Source: a bacterium
Lineage (GTDB): Bacteria; Pseudomonadota; Gammaproteobacteria; Burkholderiales; Thiobacillaceae
NCBI GenBank assembly: GCA_009772925.1
Contig: WOUQ01000007.1
Coordinates: 62,001 to 126,000 of the forward strand
Direction of reading: 5' to 3'
Length of the DNA: 64,000 nt
The translations under genes and the position numbers were made by a program. The notes beneath the pieces are model-generated. The model worked only from the letters and a program-made list of their open reading frames with translations. It was not told where the DNA came from and made no database searches. Of this stretch, positions 53,421-60,577 are shown in pieces (within the stretch, counting starts at the first letter, position 1; every line of letters begins with the position of its first letter).

Positions 53421-55454
53421 TTACCCTACTGACGGCATAGCCGGTATTCGATAGGAATGTGCCTTTTTTCGCGTCTGGCACATAAACACGTCAGGAACGA
53501 CGCTGCCCAAACGCATTATTGACATTCGATTTACCTGGAGTCGCGCCACCAAGAAAGGCTCGGCTTTCCTAGATTGGATCCAGACGAAGGCTCCATCCGC
53601 ATCTGCCGTTAGGATGCCTTCTCTCACCCCTTCCCGCAAGGTGGTGACGATACTTTGTATCAATGCAAGTCGCGTGTCTTCGCCTATTCCCTCAATCTCG
53701 CCCTGAACTGGCTTGGGTAGCTGAACAGGATCAGCGGATGATATCGATACGGTTGATGGTTCTGGCGGCGTTTTCCCGACCGCCATGAGCTGTTTCACCA
53801 CCGGCTGAAGCCGAACAACCTTCCACGTCTTGCCACCGTCGATCTCGATCTCCACCACCTTGCGAAACGGCGACAATGGATCAAGAACCAGCCAGTTTCG
53901 GCGCGACAGTTCATCGAGAATCGATTTGTTCTCCAACCCATAGCCATTAAGCGCGTCTGGCCACTTGAGGCACAGCACACCGGAGGAGTCGATGTGAGTC
54001 AATGTCTCGAATGATTTTTCGCCGGTTTGAATGTCTTCGGCAAGTGCCTTCAGTGCTTCGCCGACAGGTCCGTCGAGCCGATCGACAACTTCTTCCGGTG
54101 GCTTGGCATTCACCTTTTCGGATTGAACCGGCGCCCTAATGAGCGCTGGTGACACTGCGGGCTCTGCATCGACAGGCAATTTTGGAGTAGAGATACGTGG
54201 CATCTCTTTGGGAATTTCCTCCAGGTCGAGAATTTTTCCTGGGACTGATAATGGGGCTGGATCGATGACCAGAGCAGTATCACGCAACCTGATGGCAGTC
54301 AGTCGGATATTGGGTATCTTCTCGGCTAGCACATCGGGGGCAATCACCCAGTAGCGATTCCCGTCAGTCCGATCCCCGCGAATATTCGCCAGCTTCCGAT
54401 CAACGAGCATGTCCAGAATGCTGTTCGGGGTTCGTGGCAAGCCCGGAATTTTTTCCTGATTGATGATAGCCGCCATTTCTTCGCCTGCCGCAGGCCAGAT
54501 TAAAAAGAGATGCCCGTCAATGAGCCAGAGGCGTGAGCCAGGTTCATTGATTCCCCAGGTTCCATCCCGGACAAGTCTGCGCATGATGTCCACTAGGAAC
54601 CGTTCCACCGGAAGACCGATCTCATAGCCGGTAAACGCAACGCCAAGATTTCGCAGGTCTCGTTCGACACTGACCTGGTCTGAGCGGATCACGAGATCGT
54701 GTATCAGATTCTCAGCACTGGGGTGTCCGTTAATTGTTTCCATCATCCAGAGTACGAGCTCTGTGTCTCCCTCCGCAATCCAAGCAAGCCCCTTTGGACT
54801 GATGATGCGCTCAGCAATCAGAGAAGAAATTGCCGTATGCTTTTTCGCACGATTCTCACGCCAATGCAGGAAGTACCGATCTACGCCGTGCCTGCTGGCC
54901 CAGGAATAAAGATCTTCCACGAATGGGTTCCAGACTTTCGCTCCATCTCTGCTAGTAACGACAAGATCTGTCACCGGCTTACCCACATCGTGGCAAAGTG
55001 CCGCTAGAAACACGGCAAGGTGCCACCGTGGTTCTAGCTCACGTCGTCTCCGGGGCGCCTGCTCTCCAGGCAGTAGCACTCGATCCCCAGATTGAAGCGA
55101 CCACAGGGCGACCTCGGCAGCATGACGAAGCAACCCGCCTGCCCCCCTGTGGTGATGAGTTTGGCTTGCCGGCAAGAGATGCGCGTAGGAGGCAAATCGA
55201 CGGAGAGACTCCAGGTAGTACTGCTCGAATATATCGGGAGAAGCGAGTCCGGCCTCGCGAATCTGACCAATCAACTCCCGCTGAGTCTCGATAAGTTTGT
55301 GTGGGTCCGTGGCCGGCAGACCCCTCATAAACGGCGGGTACCGAGGAATCTCCTCGTCGATTGCCATTTGCGCAGCGTCATTCTCAGCGGGTTTGCCGAC
55401 AAGCTCCTGACTTTGACTATCAAAGCGGACTGCCTTCCTGATGAAACTTAGCAA
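53421..55454 (-). CDS. traI: MobH-type relaxase (TraI_2 domain)
   Basis: The relaxase nicks oriT and leads the transferred strand into the recipient. The 677-residue protein has the TraI_2 N-terminal domain with its histidine cluster HHHRGAGGLLRHAAE and the HD pair in ALCHDVGKPVTD, which mark the MobH family. The central part (about 330-480) is linker-like, and the C-terminal domain (about 540-640) resembles the TraI_2 C-terminal helix-rich domain (SGVLCLKWPDALNGYG). It matches the relaxases of SXT/R391- and PFGI-1/ICEclc-type elements. oriT was not identified. Confidence 0.9.
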   Translation of the reverse strand: MLSFIRKAVRFDSQSQELVGKPAENDAAQMAIDEEIPRYPPFMRGLPATDPHKLIETQRELIGQIREAGLASPDIFEQYYLESLRRFASYAHLLPASQTHHHRGAGGLLRHAAEVALWSLQSGDRVLLPGEQAPRRRRELEPRWHLAVFLAALCHDVGKPVTDLVVTSRDGAKVWNPFVEDLYSWASRHGVDRYFLHWRENRAKKHTAISSLIAERIISPKGLAWIAEGDTELVLWMMETINGHPSAENLIHDLVIRSDQVSVERDLRNLGVAFTGYEIGLPVERFLVDIMRRLVRDGTWGINEPGSRLWLIDGHLFLIWPAAGEEMAAIINQEKIPGLPRTPNSILDMLVDRKLANIRGDRTDGNRYWVIAPDVLAEKIPNIRLTAIRLRDTALVIDPAPLSVPGKILDLEEIPKEMPRISTPKLPVDAEPAVSPALIRAPVQSEKVNAKPPEEVVDRLDGPVGEALKALAEDIQTGEKSFETLTHIDSSGVLCLKWPDALNGYGLENKSILDELSRRNWLVLDPLSPFRKVVEIEIDGGKTWKVVRLQPVVKQLMAVGKTPPEPSTVSISSADPVQLPKPVQGEIEGIGEDTRLALIQSIVTTLREGVREGILTADADGAFVWIQSRKAEPFLVARLQVNRMSIMRLGSVVPDVFMCQTRKKAHSYRIPAMPSVG

Positions 55455-55457
55455 AGG

Positions 55458-55775
55458 TCAGCCCTCCCCTTCGCCAACACCTTGCTGTGTTCTGTCCAAG
55501 CCGCGTCGAATCCCAGGCACAACACGAAGACGCTGCCGTGCCCGATCAGGATCAATATCCAGAAGACCACAGATCGAGTTGAAGGAATTGGCGGCATTGG
55601 AAATGCCATGGAATATCCATATCAAGGCTTCGCGCTGTATACCGCCAATACTTCTCTCCGACTTCTCGATTGACCTCACGTTGCCTTTCGCATCTTCGAT
55701 CGCTTGGTGAAGGACCGCTATCCAAAGGTGCTTTGATCTTTGGATGACCTCCGATGTAGCGCGATCCGATTCCAT
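55458..55775 (-). CDS. Small conserved ICE/phage protein of unknown function
   Basis: From the ATG at 55775 the product has 105 residues. The segment KHLWIAVLHQAIEDAKG and the later NSICGLLDIDPDRARQRLR resemble a small family seen in phages and conjugative elements, in which a helical N-terminus is followed by a D-P-D-x-x-R pattern. It lies 25 bases after traF and directly before the relaxase gene. The frame is open further upstream over traF, which I do not take as coding. Confidence 0.55.
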   Translation of the reverse strand: MESDRATSEVIQRSKHLWIAVLHQAIEDAKGNVRSIEKSERSIGGIQREALIWIFHGISNAANSFNSICGLLDIDPDRARQRLRVVPGIRRGLDRTQQGVGEGEG

Positions 55776-55800
55776 TCCGAAAAACCCAATGTGTCCCACG

Positions 55801-56283
55801 TCAGAAAATCCGATGCGCTTTCCCGATGATTTGATTCCGACCAACCCAGCCGGTAAGCCGGTATCGTGAATCGAGGCTGTCGGGATGAGATCCGGCAACG
55901 TAGTAGTGCCCTTCCGGAATTGTGCCGATGAGGCCAATATCCAGTGGCTCTCCGGTTCGGGCTCTTTCCTTCGCACGGCCGACTGAATTGCCGTCTACGA
56001 AAAAGTCTCGGCCATTCGCCGTAACGACTGAACCGGGCAGTCCGATCAATTTTTTGACGAAGATGCTTCCGTGGGGATAAGGCCAGTTTGCTTCCCATCG
56101 GAAGGCAACCAACTCTCCGCGTGCTGGCGTGACGCCTTTCTCGACAAGAAAAATGGTGCCAGGAAGACTTTCGGTGAGATTCAGGGCGACGAGATAAGCG
56201 CGGCCAAATGCCAAATTGGCTGCCATGACCCAAAGGACAACCGGAAACCAGCGCCCAGACAGATTGAAAAGACGAATATGCAT
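55801..56283 (-). CDS. traF: Conjugative transfer signal peptidase TraF (S26 family)
   Basis: A 160-residue serine peptidase that would process the pilin or other transfer proteins in the inner membrane. There is an N-terminal membrane segment (about 12-32), the catalytic serine in TESLPGTIF, and the general-base lysine in SIFVKKLIGLPG; the C-terminal DSLDSRY closes the family's core. From the ATG at 56283 the length fits the family; the frame is open upstream to 56376. It resembles RP4 TraF rather than F-plasmid TraF. Confidence 0.85.
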   Translation of the reverse strand: MHIRLFNLSGRWFPVVLWVMAANLAFGRAYLVALNLTESLPGTIFLVEKGVTPARGELVAFRWEANWPYPHGSIFVKKLIGLPGSVVTANGRDFFVDGNSVGRAKERARTGEPLDIGLIGTIPEGHYYVAGSHPDSLDSRYRLTGWVGRNQIIGKAHRIF

Positions 56284-56320
56284 GGTGCCACTGTATCGGC
56301 GCGACCTGCCGAGCAATTCT

Positions 56321-56332
56321 CGAAATGCGCCC
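56321..56332 (+). repeat. CGAAATGCGCCC box upstream of traF
   Basis: An exact inverted copy of the 12-base box upstream of traW (52098-52109), 38 bases upstream of the traF ATG. A partial CATTTCG follows at about 56343. Occurrence ahead of two transfer genes suggests a shared control site. Confidence 0.35.
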
Positions 56333-56459
56333 GGCAAAGACACATTTCGATCGCACGAGACCTGAGCCATGGGCATGCTGCAAGCAGAAGTGGTGACGCC
56401 ACGTTCTTGCAGTTTTTAGGATCTGTGGGAAGCTTGGTTAGAACTGATTGGAGGCACTC

Positions 56460-56903
56460 ATGACCATCGCTGCTGCAACACATACGAACGGCCTGTTTGG
56501 CGTGTTACCGCTATTCGCTTTACTGCTAGCTGGTGCGGCCTTGTTACGCTGGAATCGAAGATCCAAAGCCAGCGTAGAACCACAGCTCGATCAACTCGAG
56601 CATGACCTCGATTTGATCAAGACCCAGATATTGCTTGTCACAACGGATATCTTGCCCGGCTGTAGGGTTGTCAAGACGATTGGCTACGTCGAGTCCCTTT
56701 CAGAGACAGAGGCGGCATCCGACAGGGAGTACCGCATCGCAGAAAAGGAAGCATTGCTCGGGCTGGCACAGAAGGCGTTGGGTATTGGTGCCAATTCTGT
56801 AGTAGGTGTCAGAAAAATCAACGCCCACTATGATCAGGCAGGATCGCAGTGGCGCGTATCACGTGTGGCATATTGCGGGACGGCTGTCGTCAGCGCGAAA
56901 TGA
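56460..56903 (+). CDS. YbjQ/DUF74-like membrane protein
   Basis: A 147-residue protein with one membrane segment (about residues 12-32) and a soluble domain that resembles the YbjQ/DUF74 fold: ILLVTTDILPGCRVVKTIGYV, then LAQKALGIGANSVVGVR and a final AYCGTAVV. YbjQ-like proteins form pentamers of unknown function. The ATG at 56460 is preceded by GGAGG. The adjacent gap 56904-57064 shows nothing I can name. It lies divergently from traF and is probably cargo. Confidence 0.65.
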   Translation: MTIAAATHTNGLFGVLPLFALLLAGAALLRWNRRSKASVEPQLDQLEHDLDLIKTQILLVTTDILPGCRVVKTIGYVESLSETEAASDREYRIAEKEALLGLAQKALGIGANSVVGVRKINAHYDQAGSQWRVSRVAYCGTAVVSAK

Positions 56904-57064
56904 GTACCATTGCATTCAATTGGAGGCTTGGCCACAGCAAACATACGCCTGCCCGCCAATACCGACTTCGATATAACATCCCTGCAGGTAGACGATGTGT
57001 TCTTTGTAACCATGTTGAGTGGCAGACAGTTCCGCAACCACCTATAGGCCACAGGGTCCCTGCC

Positions 57065-58858
57065 TTACCATGCCCTCATCTTGAATAAGCGCCCCCGCTC
57101 ATTCTCGTCATGCAGGATCAAGACGATTTCATCCTCGGTGAACACCTGTTCGTCATCGGTCCGAACAGGCAGGTCCGAATCGATCAGGGTAATGATGGGC
57201 TGCAACCCGAGTTCCGCGTATCGGCGAATGACCCCCAACAGGTTTTCTTTCTTTCGATCATCCAGCGACTCAAACACGCCATCGTGATAGACGAAGCGCG
57301 GAAATCTGTCGTCAACGTGCGCACGCAGCACTGCCATATCGAAGGCAACGCACAACAGCTTGCGATATGTATGGCCGAGGTCAGCGCTGGTGGCGTTGCC
57401 TGACTCGTCCAGAATTTCCGCCTTGAACTCAATATGACCTGCTTGATTAGGAGACACACTCAGCAAGGCCTTGCGGTTGATCACTTCTTCGACAATCTCG
57501 CTGAAGAACAGTCGAATCGCCGAGAACAGGCTGTTCTTATCCGAGTTCTGTTTCTCTACATCGACTTCGATCTGGGTCTGCAGATGGCCGCGCTCTTCGG
57601 TCAGTGCCCGGATATCGGTGCGCAACTCCTGAAGTCGATGTAGGAAACCACGCTGGCGCTCCAGCGACGTGATGTCGGCGCGTAGCGTCACCATATCATC
57701 GGAAACTTGCTTGTACTTCCCGAAAACGTCTGTGCCGCTCAGAAATGACAGAGTGTCTGATCGCTTCTTGCCCAACGCGTTCAGCTCCGCATTTACGCGT
57801 TTCAATTCCGACTCGACCTCTTGGCGCTCTTCCTGCAGGTAGCCGCGACGCTCGTCTGTGATCGCCCTGTTGAAGGCGATCAACTGCTGGAAGTCCTTCT
57901 TGATCTGCCCCTTGAAGAGAACGCCCGCTTCCTCGAACAATCGCTGTGCATCATCCGGATCAAACAGTATCTGGTCTTCTTCTAGCGCCGCGAAGATCTT
58001 CTTCTTATTCTGATTGAGCGAGTAGCGCTCGGCATTAAGCGCCGCGATGCGCTCGTCGATATCATCGACCAACTGCTTGGTCCGGTCCTTGTCTTGGGCG
58101 CGGAAATCGAATGCGTCGAGCAGCTTCTGTTTCCTCTCGGCATCCTTCTGCTTGAGCAACAAAATGCCTTCGATCTTACTAATGTCCTCAATGGATCCAC
58201 CCAACTCGTTCTTGATGGTCTGCGTGGTCGCCTGCTTCAGCGTGAGTGCATCTTCCTTCTCGTAGTGCTGCGCGATCAGTTGCGCATCGAAGCCCAGCAC
58301 GTGCGCAAGGAACGGCTTCCAGTCGGCATGCGCGGATGCAAACTTGCGCAGATGGAAAACGTCTCGGAAATCATCTTGCGAGCGTAGGAGATAGCCCAAG
58401 CCCTTTCGGAACGACCAAGGCTTGATCGTACGCCAATCGAGCAGCCCATCCAATAGGTCGCGAGCGCGATCAAACGGCACGTCTTGATGGTCCCATTCAG
58501 CCATTGGCAGCGCCGACAAGTCCTGATGCCTAGCCTCATGCTTCTTGAAGCTAATCTTAGTCGCATCCTCCACGCCACGTCGCACCGTCACGAACGAGGC
58601 ATCCTGCAATTCTATTTCGAGAAAAAAGACGAAGTCCTTAAAGATGTCGAGATGCTTGAATAGAAAAAATTTGGCGTCGCGTTTTGCCAAGAAACCGAAG
58701 TCAAGTAGGCGCCCTAGCGTGGTCTTACCGAGGTTGTGCGTGTCCTTGTTACGGTTCTCTGGCAGGCGGATTTCTGCCATGACGACATTCAAACCATGGA
58801 CAAACTCCATGGGCTCAAACAGGTCAGGCTTGTTCGAATAGAGTCTAGACAGCTTCAT
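57065..58858 (-). CDS. DUF2326 SMC-like ATPase, ABC-three-component system
   Basis: A 597-residue ABC/SMC-like ATPase. Residues about 1-60 hold the N-terminal half of the head with the atypical Walker A DTHNLGKTTLG; long coiled coils cover about 225-460 with a short hinge-like break near 370; the C-terminal half has the DUF2326 domain with DLGHTYRKLLCVAFDMA and the Walker B-like region RFVYHDGVFESLDD. In predicted ABC-3C systems this subunit senses foreign or damaged DNA and controls the effector. Its start overlaps the middle-component gene by 14 bases, so stoichiometric translation is likely. Confidence 0.85.
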   Translation of the reverse strand: MKLSRLYSNKPDLFEPMEFVHGLNVVMAEIRLPENRNKDTHNLGKTTLGRLLDFGFLAKRDAKFFLFKHLDIFKDFVFFLEIELQDASFVTVRRGVEDATKISFKKHEARHQDLSALPMAEWDHQDVPFDRARDLLDGLLDWRTIKPWSFRKGLGYLLRSQDDFRDVFHLRKFASAHADWKPFLAHVLGFDAQLIAQHYEKEDALTLKQATTQTIKNELGGSIEDISKIEGILLLKQKDAERKQKLLDAFDFRAQDKDRTKQLVDDIDERIAALNAERYSLNQNKKKIFAALEEDQILFDPDDAQRLFEEAGVLFKGQIKKDFQQLIAFNRAITDERRGYLQEERQEVESELKRVNAELNALGKKRSDTLSFLSGTDVFGKYKQVSDDMVTLRADITSLERQRGFLHRLQELRTDIRALTEERGHLQTQIEVDVEKQNSDKNSLFSAIRLFFSEIVEEVINRKALLSVSPNQAGHIEFKAEILDESGNATSADLGHTYRKLLCVAFDMAVLRAHVDDRFPRFVYHDGVFESLDDRKKENLLGVIRRYAELGLQPIITLIDSDLPVRTDDEQVFTEDEIVLILHDENERGRLFKMRAW

Positions 58859-59093
58859 TGGGCCCCACGTATTCCACAGCGTCGGTTTTGGGGCGGTAGT
58901 CGATCAGTCCCATCAGATAAAGAAAATTTAGTGCCGGAAGAAACAGCACGTCACCGCCGATGACGGACTTCTTCGCATACTTGCGCAAGACATCGTAGTC
59001 ATCCACGCGGCGCGTCTTGAGGCGCGCCAACAGCAGAAGCGATACGTTGATCACCGTGCGATCCGGATGCGAGTGCTTAGTCGGTCTAAGCAT
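58845..59093 (-). CDS. ABC-three-component system middle component
   Basis: An 82-residue protein starting LRPTKHSHPDRTVINVS, which matches the small middle components (MC6-like) of ABC-3C systems, followed by a winged-helix-like segment and FLPALNFLYLMGLIDY. In these systems the middle component is thought to bridge the effector and the ATPase, like ScpB/kleisin-type partners of SMC. It overlaps the effector gene by 8 bases and the ATPase gene by 14. Confidence 0.8.
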   Translation of the reverse strand: MLRPTKHSHPDRTVINVSLLLLARLKTRRVDDYDVLRKYAKKSVIGGDVLFLPALNFLYLMGLIDYRPKTDAVEYVGPNEAV

Positions 59094-60042
59094 CGCCCAC
59101 CTCCCCGATATCGCAGTTCCAGTACATGTAGAACAGTACGGCGCGAGTCAAACGCTTGTGCGCATGCTGCCGTAAGACGGGGTCACGGCTGAACAGCAGG
59201 TCCACCAGGTACTCCATCACGTCGTCGAAGGTCTGGTAGTCCTTGCGCTTAGCGATGATCTTGAGCTGAAACTCATCGACCACCGATTCATACATGCGCA
59301 GCAGTTCCAAATTTTCCGGCGCGGCCAGGAACCCCCGAATCTGAACGGTCTCCTTTAGGTATTTCTTGCGCTGCGCCTTGGCGTACTCCGCACTCATGTT
59401 GTTGAGCGCGTTCTTCTTCTCATACGTCACGCGCAAAGTCGGAGGATCATCGAGCAGAGCTGACACACCATCCTTCTGTCGCGCCAGCGCCTGCACGACC
59501 TCGGCAAGATCGTCGGGACTGACGATTAAAGGTGAATCGACCGGATCTAGGTCGGCCTTCGCCGCAACGTCCGGGAACGTCTTCAGCCAAACTTCTAACT
59601 GTTCCAAGCCGCATAAGTAAATTGACGACGCGGGAATACCACACTGCGCCGCGATGTACTCGCGTATATCGCTTTCGGCGTTGCCGGCCAAGCGCCTGTT
59701 TGCAAAAAGCATGTAGTGGTCGAGCTGCTTGTTCTCACGCAATTTCTTGATGCGCGGGATCTCCTTTCCGAGCACCGTGTTCGATGCCGTCGTGCTGAAG
59801 AAGTCAGCCTCAGAAAAATTGCGGTTGTAACCGTTAGTGTGTTTGGCTTGAATGATGGTCGTACCGACCCAAGGAGCAGCCTTGCTTGGATGCAGCTCTG
59901 CGGTTCCCACGAACTTCGCATCGCGTCCGCCGTCAGGCCCTTTGGCAAAACCCTGCACGGAGAAACCGAGCAGGGGCTGGCACAAGAAGACAATCAAGTT
60001 CTCGAACTGACCGTCGCTCAAGTCTTCATAGGCGAACTTCAT
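59086..60042 (-). CDS. Mrr-like nuclease effector with ABC-3C C-terminal domain
   Basis: From the ATG at 60042 the product has 318 residues. Residues 1-160 look like an Mrr/Cap4-type PD-(D/E)xK nuclease: E14, D41 in GPDGGRDAK and the QAK at 65-67 are the expected catalytic set. The C-terminal 130 residues (LVDLLFSRDPVLRQHAHKRLTRAVLFYMYWNCDIG) fit the ABC-3C C-terminal domain that docks effectors to the other components. A DNA-cutting effector released on phage or plasmid attack is the inferred role. The open frame upstream to 60111 is not family-like. Confidence 0.82.
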   Translation of the reverse strand: MKFAYEDLSDGQFENLIVFLCQPLLGFSVQGFAKGPDGGRDAKFVGTAELHPSKAAPWVGTTIIQAKHTNGYNRNFSEADFFSTTASNTVLGKEIPRIKKLRENKQLDHYMLFANRRLAGNAESDIREYIAAQCGIPASSIYLCGLEQLEVWLKTFPDVAAKADLDPVDSPLIVSPDDLAEVVQALARQKDGVSALLDDPPTLRVTYEKKNALNNMSAEYAKAQRKKYLKETVQIRGFLAAPENLELLRMYESVVDEFQLKIIAKRKDYQTFDDVMEYLVDLLFSRDPVLRQHAHKRLTRAVLFYMYWNCDIGEVGDA

Positions 60043-60076
60043 CGCGCCCCCGAACCGATTATCTGTTTCCAGCACA

Positions 60077-60397
60077 TCACACGGCGACCGTAATGCCAGC
60101 GGTGTGCGCACGGCGGGCCGGCCGCACTATGATTTCCACATGCTGATCAAGCGACACCAGTGCCTGCATCAGGCGTTCGAGCGAGATGTTCTGGAGCTTG
60201 TGGCGGCGCACCTGCGACACCTTGGGCTGTGTCATACCGGTGATGTCTGCGACCTCGTTTTGGCTAAGGCAACGCTTGTCGATCAGATCGTTTAGCTTGA
60301 CCGCGAGGATCGCCTTCGCCGACAGATCTTCCGCGTCATCAAAGCCGCGATCAGCTGCCAACGATGTGCCTTGATGTTTGTCCATGCGCGACATCAT
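60077..60397 (-). CDS. XRE-family transcriptional regulator of the ABC-3C operon
   Basis: A 106-residue HTH protein; the HTH is KRCLSQNEVADITGMTQPKVSQVRRH, with a C-terminal ISLERLMQALVSLDQHVEIIV as in HigA-like or XRE regulators of toxin systems. Several ATG codons at the start (60397, 60394, 60385) are possible; AGGGGG lies just upstream of the first two. It ends 34 bases before the effector gene on the same strand. A perfect palindrome upstream suggests autoregulation of the whole operon. Confidence 0.85.
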   Translation of the reverse strand: MMSRMDKHQGTSLAADRGFDDAEDLSAKAILAVKLNDLIDKRCLSQNEVADITGMTQPKVSQVRRHKLQNISLERLMQALVSLDQHVEIIVRPARRAHTAGITVAV

Positions 60398-60412
60398 GCC
60401 CCCCCCTTTAAC

Positions 60413-60431
60413 CGAGCAGATAATCTGCTCG
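60413..60431 (-). promoter_or_regulatory. Perfect palindrome, candidate operator of the ABC-3C operon
   Basis: CGAGCAGAT-A-ATCTGCTCG is a perfect 19-base palindrome 15 bases upstream of the XRE gene. A TATATA box (60441-60448 region) lies just beyond it on the minus strand and could be the -10 element, so a repressor bound here would block transcription. The rest of the 180-base gap to 60577 is AT-rich and shows no gene. Confidence 0.7.
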
Positions 60432-60577
60432 ACATCCCGCTATATATCGGAACCCATGCTTTTCAGTCATCTATTATACCCGTCCGGATATAGGATACAA
60501 GACGATGTACAGGTGACAGGACAACCGGAAATCTCCGCACCCCAAATGCACCTAACCAATTTGATGGGACATGCCCG

